From contig NZ_LSHB01000001.1 of NCBI RefSeq assembly GCF_001643375.1, forward strand, positions 1 to 64,000: 64,000 nucleotides of DNA, written 5' to 3'. The notes beneath the pieces are model-generated. The model was not told where the DNA came from and searched no databases. It saw nothing but the letters and a program-made list of their open reading frames with translations. Below are positions 34,974-43,145 of the stretch, in pieces. Numbering within the stretch: position 1 is the stretch's first letter; every line of letters starts with the position of its first letter. Source of the DNA: Chryseobacterium sp. FP211-J200 (GTDB taxonomy: Bacteria; Bacteroidota; Bacteroidia; Flavobacteriales; Weeksellaceae). The position numbers were made by a program, and so were the translations under genes.

Positions 34974-35984
34974 TTAACTATTAAATTCATTAACAACTTC
35001 ATACACTTTTTCTAAATAAATTTTCTTCTGTTCATATGTGGCAAACGAATAATTGAAGGAGTTTTTTACTAAGGTTAAAATATCTTCTTTGGAAAGATTA
35101 AGAGCTTCCTGAACGGCGACGAAATTAGCATTCATGTAACCTCCAAAATAAGCTGGGTCATCAGAATTAACTGTTGCTTTGATACCTTTATCCAAAAGCT
35201 TTTTTAAAGGATGATTGGTCATCACATCCGTGTTTCTCAACTCAAGATTGGAAAGTGGACAAACAGTTAAAGCCAGATCTCTTTTGACGATTTCATTAAC
35301 CAGATTTTCATCTTCCAAACATCTGTTTCCGTGATCGATCCTTGCAACCTTTAAAACGTCGATAGCTTCCCAAATATATTCTGTTGGACCCTCCTCGCCA
35401 GCATGAGCAACCGGAATGTAGCCTTCTTTGACAGACGCTTCAAACACATTTTTGAATTTGATTGGTGGATTTCCCATTTCGGAAGAATCTAAACCGACAG
35501 AAGTGATCAGATCTTTGTAAGGAAGTGATTGCTTCAAAGTTTCAAACGCTGATTCCTCGGACAAATGACGCAAATAACTCATGATGAATAAAGAATTGAT
35601 TCCCCATTTTTCTTTAGCTTCAAGTCTCGCTTTTTGTAATCCATTGATCACGGTTTCGAATGCAATTCCACGTTCTGTATGAGTTTGCGGGTCGAACATG
35701 ATCTCGGTGTGTATCACATTGTTCTCATAACATTTTTGATAATAGGCCATCGCCAGATCATAGAAATCTTGCTCGTGAATCAGAACGCCAGCTCCAGCGT
35801 AATAAATATCCAGAAAATCCTGAAGGCAAGAGAATTGATAGGCTTTTTTGACTTCGTCGATTGTTTTGTAAGGAATCTCGATCTGGTTTCTTTGGGCAAT
35901 TTCGAACATCAATTCGGGTTCAAAACTTCCTTCGATATGGAGATGCAATTCTGCCTTTGGAAGTGCTGCGATAAAATCGTTCAT
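34974..35984 (-). CDS. adenosine/adenine deaminase family; adenine-type signature
   Basis: This 336-residue zinc amidohydrolase starts at ATG 35984; an upstream TTG at 36002 sits against a terminator and is rejected. Zinc ligands are in HLHIEGS near residue 13, the later HAGEEGP, and the SDDPAYFGGY segment near 285. The signatures HLHIEGSxEPELMF, GLDSSEMGNPP and IDHGNRC are those of the adenine deaminase branch (yeast Aah1, Pseudomonas PA0148) rather than classical adenosine deaminase, so adenine-to-hypoxanthine conversion is the better guess. Such genes are often labelled adenosine deaminase. It acts in purine salvage together with the HAD gene downstream. Confidence 0.82.
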   Translation of the reverse strand: MNDFIAALPKAELHLHIEGSFEPELMFEIAQRNQIEIPYKTIDEVKKAYQFSCLQDFLDIYYAGAGVLIHEQDFYDLAMAYYQKCYENNVIHTEIMFDPQTHTERGIAFETVINGLQKARLEAKEKWGINSLFIMSYLRHLSEESAFETLKQSLPYKDLITSVGLDSSEMGNPPIKFKNVFEASVKEGYIPVAHAGEEGPTEYIWEAIDVLKVARIDHGNRCLEDENLVNEIVKRDLALTVCPLSNLELRNTDVMTNHPLKKLLDKGIKATVNSDDPAYFGGYMNANFVAVQEALNLSKEDILTLVKNSFNYSFATYEQKKIYLEKVYEVVNEFNS

Positions 35985-36007
35985 AGTTTTTGATTTATTC
36001 AAATTTA

Positions 36008-36040
36008 ATAAAAAAGGCTTTAGAAATGATTCTAAAGCCT
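36008..36040 (-). terminator. terminator of the peroxiredoxin-thioredoxin-DUF6952 set
   Basis: AGGCTTTAGAA and TTCTAAAGCCT form an 11-bp stem with a 4-base loop and are followed on the minus strand by TTTTTTATT. It lies between DUF6952 and the deaminase gene. Confidence 0.82.
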
Positions 36041-36063
36041 CGATATACTATAAAAGTTAACTT

Positions 36064-36312
36064 TTATTTATCAATGGATCCCATTACTTTTTGAGCAAAT
36101 GAGTTAAGCGCATCTTTTTCGCTCATTCCATTGTTGACGTTTGCGTGAACTTCTAGCGCACCGCAAATGTTGGTTATCAATTCTCCTGCAACATTCAGAT
36201 CTTCTTCGGAAACATTACGGAATTCTGAAAAACTTTCCAAAACTTCCAAAGTCGCTTCCAGATTTTCTGGCGTTTGGTTTTGATAAAACTGTCTTATGAT
36301 GGGTAATTTCAT
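36064..36312 (-). CDS. DUF6952 family protein
   Basis: This 82-residue helical cytoplasmic protein has a PENLEATLEVLE region and a C-terminal NSFAQKVMGSI. It is the DUF6952 type found downstream of thioredoxin and peroxiredoxin genes in Flavobacteriia. No function is known, and the conserved gene order suggests a link to peroxide defence. It is the last gene before a strong terminator. Confidence 0.72.
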   Translation of the reverse strand: MKLPIIRQFYQNQTPENLEATLEVLESFSEFRNVSEEDLNVAGELITNICGALEVHANVNNGMSEKDALNSFAQKVMGSIDK

Positions 36313-36350
36313 TTTGTATAAATTAAAAAATTAAATGATTAAAAAATTAA

Positions 36351-36662
36351 TTAATTCTTAATTTCTGAAAATAATGTAGTCAAGCTGTCAGCCTTGTTGG
36401 TTTGAACTTGGCTCTTCAAAGTGCCGCCTTCAAATACTGCGAATGTTGGCAAATTGTCAACTGTCGCCAACTTTCTACTTTCCGGTAATTTTTCTGCATC
36501 TACATAATAGAAAGGAATCTCGTCATTTTCTGAAGCCAATTTCTTGAATTTCGGTTTCATGATTCTGCAGTTTCCACACCACGTTGCACCATACTGAACC
36601 ATCACTTTATCATTTTCACTTACGATCTGTTGTAAGTTGTCTTCTGTAAGTTCTATGTACAT
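36351..36662 (-). CDS. thioredoxin family protein
   Basis: This 103-residue thioredoxin-fold protein has the active-site dithiol WCGNC (near residue 28) and the cis-proline region DNLPTFAVF near 70. The GN between the cysteines differs from the classical CGPC, which shifts redox potential and fits a partner-specific reductase. With the peroxiredoxin gene upstream and DUF6952 downstream it probably reduces that peroxiredoxin. A large inverted repeat separates it from the peroxiredoxin gene. Confidence 0.88.
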   Translation of the reverse strand: MYIELTEDNLQQIVSENDKVMVQYGATWCGNCRIMKPKFKKLASENDEIPFYYVDAEKLPESRKLATVDNLPTFAVFEGGTLKSQVQTNKADSLTTLFSEIKN

Positions 36663-36679
36663 AATTTCAATTTTTATAA

Positions 36680-36731
36680 TGTATCAGTGTAACAGTTTAA
36701 CAATGATTTGAAATATTGTTACACTGGTACA
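36680..36731. repeat. 15-bp-arm inverted repeat between the peroxiredoxin and thioredoxin genes
   Basis: Arms at 36680-36694 (TGTATCAGTGTAACA) and 36717-36731 (TGTTACACTGGTACA) are complementary with a single T-G wobble and enclose a 22-base AT-rich loop. No T-run follows on either strand, so it is not a standard terminator. It may be an mRNA processing or stability hairpin between two co-transcribed genes, or a palindromic mini-element. Confidence 0.7.
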
Positions 36732-36757
36732 TTGTTCAATTGTTAGATTAAAAAATA

Positions 36758-37390
36758 TTAGTTTTTGCTGAAGTATTCTGCAACGCCAGTTCTGTTAGCG
36801 TTCATTGCTTCTTTACCTTCTTCCCAGTTTGCAGGACAAACTTCACCGTGTTTTTGAACGTGAGTATAAGCATCGATCAAACGAAGATATTCTTTCACAT
36901 TTCTTCCAAGTGGCATATCATTTACAGACTCGTGGAACACTTTTCCAGTTTCGTCGATCAAATAAGTAGCTCTGTAAGTTACGTTTGAACCTGTGTAAAC
37001 TTCGTTTCCTTCCTCATCGTAATCCAAATCTTGGTCTACAATTCCAAGGATGTTTGCCAATTGTCTGTGCGTGTCTGCAAGAATTGGGTAAGTTACACCT
37101 TCGATTCCGCCGTTGTCTTTTGGTGTGTTCAACCAAGCGAAATGAACCTCGTTCGTATCGCAAGATGCACCAATTACAATTGTATTTCTTTTTTGAAATT
37201 CTGGTAAAGCTTCTTGGAATGCGTGCAATTCTGTAGGGCAAACAAAAGTGAAATCTTTTGGATACCAGAACAAAATAACCTTTTGCTGATTGTTTAAAGC
37301 TTCTTCAAAAACATTGATCTTAAGGTCGTCACCCATTTCGCTCATTGCATCAATCGCAACATTTGGGAATAATTTACCTACTAATGACAT
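36758..37390 (-). CDS. peroxiredoxin (AhpC/Prx1-type, 2-Cys)
   Basis: This 210-residue peroxiredoxin has its peroxidatic cysteine in FTFVCPTELHAF near residue 50 and a resolving cysteine in GEVCPANW near residue 180, as in typical 2-Cys enzymes. It reduces hydrogen peroxide and organic peroxides in the cytoplasm and is re-reduced by a thioredoxin-like partner, probably the protein encoded just downstream. The ahpF flavoprotein is not here. Confidence 0.93.
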   Translation of the reverse strand: MSLVGKLFPNVAIDAMSEMGDDLKINVFEEALNNQQKVILFWYPKDFTFVCPTELHAFQEALPEFQKRNTIVIGASCDTNEVHFAWLNTPKDNGGIEGVTYPILADTHRQLANILGIVDQDLDYDEEGNEVYTGSNVTYRATYLIDETGKVFHESVNDMPLGRNVKEYLRLIDAYTHVQKHGEVCPANWEEGKEAMNANRTGVAEYFSKN

Positions 37391-37740
37391 AATATTTAAG
37401 TTTAAATTGTTATTTTTAATAGTGCGAAATTACAAAGATTTTGTGAATTGAATATTAATAATCGATTTATAAAATCTATCAATACGAAAGATTGGAAACT
37501 AACAGTGTTATCAAGGAACTATGACATGTTTGATTGCTAAATAAAATGATGACTTCCAAATTCTTCCAGAAATATGAATCAAATCTCAAACAAATCATTA
37601 ACTAAAAAATAATTCTACTCAGACTTTTCTAAATAATTTCAAATGGAAAATTCTTAGTCAAGCTTTGATAGGTTTGCATTTTTTTTAATAATTTCGCTCA
37701 ATTGAAAAGCATAAGCTAAAAAAAAACACGATGAGCGAAA
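37391..37740. other. long AT-rich intergenic region between divergent genes
   Basis: About 350 bases separate the peroxiredoxin (minus) and the AlgI-type gene (plus). It is very AT-rich and has no open frame worth calling. The peroxiredoxin promoter should lie at its left edge, but I do not find a clean TAnnTTTG there; a TAATTTCG near 37424-37431 on the minus strand is a one-mismatch candidate. A further -7 box for the AlgI gene lies immediately right of this stretch. Confidence 0.5.
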
Positions 37741-37748
37741 TATATTTG
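37741..37748 (+). promoter_or_regulatory. -7 box of the AlgI-type gene
   Basis: TATATTTG is an exact TAnnTTTG match, 19 bases before the ATG at 37768. No clear TTTG lies 17-20 bases upstream. Confidence 0.45.
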
Positions 37749-37767
37749 AAAACTAGAGACCAGAAGA

Positions 37768-39222
37768 ATGCTTTTTAATTCTGTCAGTTTTGCGGTTTTT
37801 CTGCCTATCGTATTCGTTCTGTATTGGTTTTTCACCAACAGAAATTTAAAACTTCAAAATGGTTTGCTACTCGTCTCCAGCTATTTTTTCTATGCTTGCT
37901 GGGATTGGCGTTTTATGTTCTTGCTATTGTTTTCGACATTGCTTGATTATTTTACTGGTCTGAAGATGCAGGATTCACAAAATCAAAAGCATCGAAAAAT
38001 CTGGTTTTGGCTGAGCATTATTATCAATCTTGGTTTTCTGGGCGTTTTCAAATATTATAATTTCTTCGCGGAATCATTTGCAGAAAGCGTTTCGCATTTT
38101 GGTTGGCAAGTGAGTCCGTTGATGTTGAGCGTAATTTTGCCAGTTGGAATATCGTTCTACACTTTCCATGGACTTTCTTACGTCATCGATATTTATAAAA
38201 ACAGAATAAAGGCCGAACGCAATTTTGTGGATTATGCAGTTTTTGTCAGCTTTTTTCCATTGCTTGTTGCAGGTCCGATCGAGCGGGCGACGCATCTTTT
38301 ACCTCACATCAAAAAGCAAAGAACCTTTGATTATGCAAAAGCTGCGGATGGTCTCAGGCAAATACTTTGGGGATTATTCAAAAAAATCGTGATTGCTGAC
38401 AATTGTGCAGAATATGCCAATTATATATTCAACAATTCTGCGGATATGAACGGAAGCACTTTGGTTTTGGGCGCTTTGTTTTTCACATTCCAGATCTATG
38501 GGGATTTTTCGGGTTACTCGGACATCGCATTGGGAACTGCACGTTTATTTGGAATCGAATTATTAAGAAATTTTGCATTCCCATACTTCTCAAGAGATAT
38601 TGCTGAGTTCTGGAGACGCTGGCATATCTCGCTTTCATCATGGTTCAAGGATTATTTGTACATTCCTCTTGGTGGCAGCAAAGGTGGAAATTGGATGAGG
38701 ATCCGGAATACATTTATCATTTTTCTCGTCAGCGGATTCTGGCATGGTGCGAATTGGACATTTATCGTTTGGGGACTTTTGCACGCCTTATTTATATTAC
38801 CGTCCATCATTATGAAAACCAATCGAAACAATTTGGAAATTGTTGCGCACGGTAGAATATTTCCAACACTGAAAGAATTTTTGCAAATTTTCATCACATT
38901 TTCTTTGGCCGTATTTGCATGGATATTTTTTCGAGCAGAGAATATAGAACACGCTATCAGTTATATTAATGGAATTTTTAGTCCTTCCATCTTTAGCTAT
39001 CCAAAATTTGAGGGAATGGAAAATGCATGGACAAAGCTGGTATTGATTTTATTATTTTTATTGATTGAATGGCAAGGTCGTGAGAACCAGTACGCTTTGG
39101 AAGGCATGAAAAGGATCAGTTCAAAATCCGCGCGGTGGTTTAGTTACATCATCATTCTTTTGATCATCTATTTCTATGGCAATTTTGGTGAAACGGTGGA
39201 GTTTATCTATTTTCAATTTTAA
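37768..39222 (+). CDS. MBOAT family O-acyltransferase (AlgI-like)
   Basis: This 484-residue polytopic inner-membrane protein has about eleven hydrophobic segments. The AlgI landmarks are PVGISFYTFHGLSYVIDIY near residue 125, the EFWRRWHISLSSWFKDYLYIPLG block split around residue 285, and the catalytic His of SGFWHGANWTF near residue 330. MBOAT proteins of this type move acetyl groups from cytoplasmic acetyl-CoA across the membrane for O-acetylation of surface or periplasmic glycans. The gene for an SGNH-type partner follows after 11 bases, an arrangement like AlgI with AlgJ/AlgX. Confidence 0.9.
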   Translation: MLFNSVSFAVFLPIVFVLYWFFTNRNLKLQNGLLLVSSYFFYACWDWRFMFLLLFSTLLDYFTGLKMQDSQNQKHRKIWFWLSIIINLGFLGVFKYYNFFAESFAESVSHFGWQVSPLMLSVILPVGISFYTFHGLSYVIDIYKNRIKAERNFVDYAVFVSFFPLLVAGPIERATHLLPHIKKQRTFDYAKAADGLRQILWGLFKKIVIADNCAEYANYIFNNSADMNGSTLVLGALFFTFQIYGDFSGYSDIALGTARLFGIELLRNFAFPYFSRDIAEFWRRWHISLSSWFKDYLYIPLGGSKGGNWMRIRNTFIIFLVSGFWHGANWTFIVWGLLHALFILPSIIMKTNRNNLEIVAHGRIFPTLKEFLQIFITFSLAVFAWIFFRAENIEHAISYINGIFSPSIFSYPKFEGMENAWTKLVLILLFLLIEWQGRENQYALEGMKRISSKSARWFSYIIILLIIYFYGNFGETVEFIYFQF

Positions 39223-39233
39223 AGATATCAGAT

Positions 39234-40094
39234 ATGAAAAAGTTTATTTCTAATCTCGTTATTTTTTTGATCATTGTATTCTTATTCAATGTTGTCGTGT
39301 TTGTGTTTGCGAATGATAACTATTACAAAGGGTACAAAGAGTTTCCCAATAAAAAATATCACTCATTCATCATGGCGGACTCACATGGAATGCCTCTTGA
39401 TCAATTTGCGGAGAAATTTGAAGTTTACAATTTCTCGTCGAACAGTGATTCTTATTTTGACATGAAGAGGAAAATCAACTATCTGATAGAAAATGATTAC
39501 AAGGTAAAAACGATTTACATCACGGTTGATGGTCATACGCTAAGTCCTTACAGAGATGCTAATAACAATACAGATAAAAGCATCATTTATACTTCGGAGA
39601 TTAATCCTGATTATATCAAAGAGAAATATTTGAAATATTATTTTCCTATTTTCCAATTGAAGGTCAATCCATTATTCAGAAGTTATATGGAGCACAAGAT
39701 CAAAAATATTTTTACTGATAAATCCGAAACTTCAACTGATATCATCTGGAGCAAATTACCGAAAAGTGAACAAGTAAAAAGGTCTGAAGAAAGAGTAATG
39801 GGACAATTCCCAACAAAAAATAAAAGTCTTAAGCTCGAAAAGACCTTATTGGAAATCATCGACCTGTGCAAAACGAATGGCATTGAATTGATAGGAATAA
39901 AATTTCCAGTGTCAGATACTTATCTAAAAATACTAGGCTGCAAAAATTACGGCGCCGACCAATTATTCATTTCCAATGGTTTGAAAGTCATTGACAATGA
40001 ATCAACTTTTATCAAAAATGATGATTATTTTGGAGATCAGGACCATCTCAATCCAAAAGGTGGCGAAGCGTTTGTCGAAAAATTATTAAAATAA
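39234..40094 (+). CDS. SGNH-type membrane-anchored partner of the AlgI-like acyltransferase
   Basis: This 286-residue protein has an N-terminal signal anchor (hydrophobic residues 8-26) and a periplasmic SGNH-hydrolase-like domain. The catalytic block I serine is Ser50 in MADSHGMP, and the C-terminal Asp268-x-x-His271 in DQDHLNPKG matches block V. This is the AlgJ/AlgX or PatB-like role, in which an acetyl group delivered by the MBOAT protein is moved to a glycan. The recipient is unknown because no glycan synthase is nearby. Confidence 0.75.
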   Translation: MKKFISNLVIFLIIVFLFNVVVFVFANDNYYKGYKEFPNKKYHSFIMADSHGMPLDQFAEKFEVYNFSSNSDSYFDMKRKINYLIENDYKVKTIYITVDGHTLSPYRDANNNTDKSIIYTSEINPDYIKEKYLKYYFPIFQLKVNPLFRSYMEHKIKNIFTDKSETSTDIIWSKLPKSEQVKRSEERVMGQFPTKNKSLKLEKTLLEIIDLCKTNGIELIGIKFPVSDTYLKILGCKNYGADQLFISNGLKVIDNESTFIKNDDYFGDQDHLNPKGGEAFVEKLLK

Positions 40095-40097
40095 AAA

Positions 40098-40119
40098 AAC
40101 ACCACTTAAAAGTGATGTT
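40098..40119 (-). terminator. convergent terminator between the SGNH and aminotransferase genes
   Basis: AACACCACTT and AAGTGATGTT pair (G-T wobble on the minus strand) around a 2-base gap, and the minus strand continues with a run of seven T. It therefore best serves the aminotransferase gene. Confidence 0.7.
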
Positions 40120-40160
40120 TAATTTTATTTAATGTCTTCGAGAATCTCAGACTGACAATT

Positions 40161-41351
40161 TTAAAACTTCTCTACACAATCTTTAATTCGTTTCATAGCT
40201 TCTCTCAGGTCATCTTCAGACGCTGCATAAGAAAAACGGATACATTCAGGACTTCCAAAACTTACACCGCCAACGCAACCGACGTGTGCATTTTCCAAAA
40301 GGAACATTGCGAAGTCGTCAGCGTCTTTGATCTCGGTCCCGTTCAGATTTTTTCCGATGAAATATGAGATGTCCGGGAAGAAATAGAAAGCACTTTTCGG
40401 AAGGTTGCATTTGAAACCTTTGATGTCTTTCATCAATTCGAAAACCAGGTCACGTCTTTTATGGAACTCTGTGATCATATATTGCAGCTCCAATGGGTCC
40501 ATTTGCAAAGCAGTGATAGAAGCACGCTGAGCAACTGTATTGGCACCGCTGGTCATTTGACCTTGAACTTTGTCGCAAGCACTTGCCAACCAATCTGGAC
40601 AAGCAGAATAACCAATTCTCCAACCCGTCATCGCAAAAGCCTTGCTCATCCCGTTGATCACAGCTGTCTGCTCATAAACTTGTGGGAAACTAGCAATAGA
40701 AACGTGCTCACCTTCGTAATTGATGAATTCGTAGATCTCATCTGAGATGATGGTAACGTGAGGATATTTGGCCACCACATTTGCGATAGCTTCCAATTCT
40801 TCTTTCGTATAATAACTTCCGGAAGGATTACAAGGTGAACTGTAAAGTAGAGCTTTGGTTTTTGGCGTAATTGCTTTTTCTAATTGCTCGGCTGTGAATT
40901 TGAATTCTGTGTCAATAGAAGTTTCTATGAAGACTGAAGTTCCACCAACCAATTTTACCATCTCATCATAACTTACCCAGTAAGGAGCAGGCAAGATCAC
41001 CTCGTCGCCGTCATTTACAATGGCAAGCAGGACATTCATTATAGATTGTTTGGCACCATTGGCAACACAGATCTGTGAAGGTTTATAATCAAGATCGTTA
41101 TCTCTTTTCAGTTTTGCAGAAACGGCTTGCCTCAATTCTAGAAACCCAGGAACAGGCGAGTAGTGGCTGTAATTTTCATTGATGGCATCAAAAGCTGCCT
41201 GTTTGATCTTTTGAGGAACATCGAAGTCTGGTTCACCCAATGTCAAGCTGATGACATCTATGCCAGCGGCTTTCATATCGCGCGCCTTGTTACTCATTAC
41301 AAAGGTTTGAGAATAACTCAGTCTGTTCAGCCTGTCGGAAATTTTACTCAT
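40161..41351 (-). CDS. aspC: aspartate aminotransferase (class I, Ib-type)
   Basis: This 396-residue cytoplasmic PLP enzyme has SLTLGEPDFDVP near residue 36, YSSPCNPSGSYY near residue 170, SDEIYEFI and the PLP lysine in MSKAFAMTGWRIGY near residue 237. This is the AAT-Ib group, typified by thermophile aspartate aminotransferases, which interconverts aspartate and oxaloacetate with 2-oxoglutarate/glutamate; some members also use prephenate or aromatic amino acids. It is a single-gene unit with its own terminator. Confidence 0.9.
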   Translation of the reverse strand: MSKISDRLNRLSYSQTFVMSNKARDMKAAGIDVISLTLGEPDFDVPQKIKQAAFDAINENYSHYSPVPGFLELRQAVSAKLKRDNDLDYKPSQICVANGAKQSIMNVLLAIVNDGDEVILPAPYWVSYDEMVKLVGGTSVFIETSIDTEFKFTAEQLEKAITPKTKALLYSSPCNPSGSYYTKEELEAIANVVAKYPHVTIISDEIYEFINYEGEHVSIASFPQVYEQTAVINGMSKAFAMTGWRIGYSACPDWLASACDKVQGQMTSGANTVAQRASITALQMDPLELQYMITEFHKRRDLVFELMKDIKGFKCNLPKSAFYFFPDISYFIGKNLNGTEIKDADDFAMFLLENAHVGCVGGVSFGSPECIRFSYAASEDDLREAMKRIKDCVEKF

Positions 41352-41524
41352 GAAACTTAATTAAATTAGATTTAGACACAAATATAATTTTTTAATCTAA
41401 AATGAATGGTTTGTTTTTCAAATATTATTCAGGAATTTTTATTTAAAATAGACTTTTACTGAATTTGATGCATACAATTATACAAATAAGTATTTATACT
41501 CAATGATGTATCTCGATAATTGAT

Positions 41525-41532
41525 TATTTTTG
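41525..41532 (+). promoter_or_regulatory. -7 box of the LuxR-type regulator gene
   Basis: TATTTTTG is an exact TAnnTTTG match upstream of the regulator gene. An mRNA starting about 7 bases later would contain the ATG at 41572 as its first start codon. Confidence 0.45.
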
Positions 41533-41593
41533 CACATCAATTTTTCTAGTAAAACATCATTTCAAAAAGTTATGGTTTTTCAAAAGAATTTTT

Positions 41594-42856
41594 TTGGATG
41601 CACTCATAAATAAAAATTTTACCCGTTACTTAACCTTAATTACATTAGTATCTATCAGTTTTCTTAACGCCAAAGGACTTAATCTTGAATCCCTGGAAAA
41701 GGAGATCGTTACCTATAATAGAGCGGGAAAGCACATGGTTTCCCAAAAGAAACTATCAGAAATTTTACTTACGAATGACCTCTCTGCCGAAGAGCGGGCC
41801 AACATACTTTATCTAATGGCCACAACTTATCGCAGTGTGAACGATTATCTGATGTGCATAGATTATCTGGAGCGTTCGCAGGCTATTGCCAAAAAATTGC
41901 CCAATGAGAATACATTGCTAATGCGAATCGATCATGAGTTTGCTTTTGTCTACTTCGATACCAAAGATTACGAAAAGTCTGGTGAGGCCATGAGACATAT
42001 TGCTGAGCAAAATTATAAGACGATCGATCCTGAGGATAAAGCCTATATCCTGATGCAGGAGGGTTTTCTTCTACTAAAGGAGAATAGATACGGAGAAACC
42101 GAAAAAAAATACACCGAGGCACTTGCAATCATGGAAAAGGTAAGTCATTGTAATCTGCCTATGGCCTATGGTAAAATGATGGAACTTTACGGTCGTAAAA
42201 AAGAGATCAGTAAGGTTGAAGGTATATATGATCAGGCTTACAAAATTGCAGACGACTGTGGCATTTTGAAATACAAGGTCTTTTTGGCTGCCGAGTTGGA
42301 AAGTATCTACAAGGAAAATGATCTTTTCACTCAAGCTTATGAAATGGGTCTTAAAGCCGATTCTTTGAGAAAATTGGAAGATCAGGGCAACGTGATCTCG
42401 GAAATGCATATCATAGATAAAGCGTACATCGAAAAAGGAACCTTGCAGGAAGAAGAAGAAATTGTCGCCCATGAAAAAATTGGCGCAATAATTGTTGCTG
42501 CGATGCTGTTGTCATTTATCGTTTACTCTGTTCTACGAAGCAGAAGACTAAAAAAAGACAAGATAAGAATGGAAGAAGAAATAGAACAGATGAAGGAAGA
42601 TCTACATTCTTATTCTCAAAATACTCATTCGAATGAAAAAAATGTAGATCCGGAAAATGAGATCTTCAATTCGGACAAACTTACGGAGCGTCAAAAAGAG
42701 CTTCTAAAACTGATGGCAGATGGGTCATCCAACCGAGAGATCGCAGAAAAACTATTCATTACTGAGAGTACAGTAAAATATCATATCAAAAATATTTATA
42801 GCGTTCTAGAGCTAAAAGACAGAAGGGACTTATTTAAAAAAATAAGCAACAGCTAG
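41594..42856 (+). CDS. membrane-bound LuxR-type regulator with TPR-like sensor region
   Basis: This is about a 420-residue protein with an N-terminal signal/anchor (residues about 12-27), an extracytoplasmic helical TPR-like region (about 30-285, with YLERSQAIAKK and KYTEALAIMEK), a transmembrane segment (about 297-315, IGAIIVAAMLLSFIVYS), a coiled-coil, and a C-terminal LuxR helix-turn-helix (LTERQKELLKLMADGSSN ... STVKYHIKNIYSVL). It should transmit a periplasmic signal to DNA. The frame has no ATG; TTG 41594 is the only evident start. An ATG at 41572 would read in frame if one T were missing from the T7 run just before it. A surface-protein gene follows. Confidence 0.8.
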   Translation: MDALINKNFTRYLTLITLVSISFLNAKGLNLESLEKEIVTYNRAGKHMVSQKKLSEILLTNDLSAEERANILYLMATTYRSVNDYLMCIDYLERSQAIAKKLPNENTLLMRIDHEFAFVYFDTKDYEKSGEAMRHIAEQNYKTIDPEDKAYILMQEGFLLLKENRYGETEKKYTEALAIMEKVSHCNLPMAYGKMMELYGRKKEISKVEGIYDQAYKIADDCGILKYKVFLAAELESIYKENDLFTQAYEMGLKADSLRKLEDQGNVISEMHIIDKAYIEKGTLQEEEEIVAHEKIGAIIVAAMLLSFIVYSVLRSRRLKKDKIRMEEEIEQMKEDLHSYSQNTHSNEKNVDPENEIFNSDKLTERQKELLKLMADGSSNREIAEKLFITESTVKYHIKNIYSVLELKDRRDLFKKISNS

Positions 42857-42889
42857 ACCTTACATACCTACAACACCGCATGAACACTG

Positions 42890-42914
42890 ACTATCCCGAG
42901 GGATAGTTTTTTCG
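42890..42914 (+). terminator. first of two tandem terminators after the LuxR-type gene
   Basis: ACTATCC and GGATAGT pair around a CGAG-type loop and TTTTTT follows, about 35 bases past the stop. Confidence 0.75.
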
Positions 42915-42927
42915 TTTATATGTCTAT

Positions 42928-42953
42928 ACTATCCCGAAGGATAATTCTTTTTT
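42928..42953 (+). terminator. second tandem terminator
   Basis: ACTATCC and GGATAAT repeat the same hairpin 38 bases further on, with a CGAA tetraloop and a T-rich run. It is nearly a copy of the first, so it arose by local duplication. The stem has one weaker end pair. Confidence 0.6.
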
Positions 42954-43088
42954 ATAATATTTGTAATAATATTGCCCTATCATTATTCAAATGACAATTG
43001 GTTTCTATTGAGGATCTTACAGGATCAAGGAGCCATTTTCGTAAATTCTTAAAAGCTTATGTACCGGTTTTCTTATCATATATCAAGA

Positions 43089-43117
43089 TTTGATAGTTAA
43101 ACAAGTGTTTAAATTTG
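43089..43117 (+). promoter_or_regulatory. Bacteroidota-type promoter for the large surface protein
   Basis: TTTG at 43089-43092 and TAAATTTG at 43110-43117 are separated by 17 bases, the best match to the consensus in the window. The ATG is 28 bases downstream. Confidence 0.7.
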
Positions 43118-43145
43118 CAATGTTAATTATTATAAGCAACAACTG

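Noticed and set aside
35985-36002. TTG start for the deaminase gene
   Set aside because: It sits between a terminator T-run and a well-placed ATG (35984) that begins just before the conserved HLHIEGS region.
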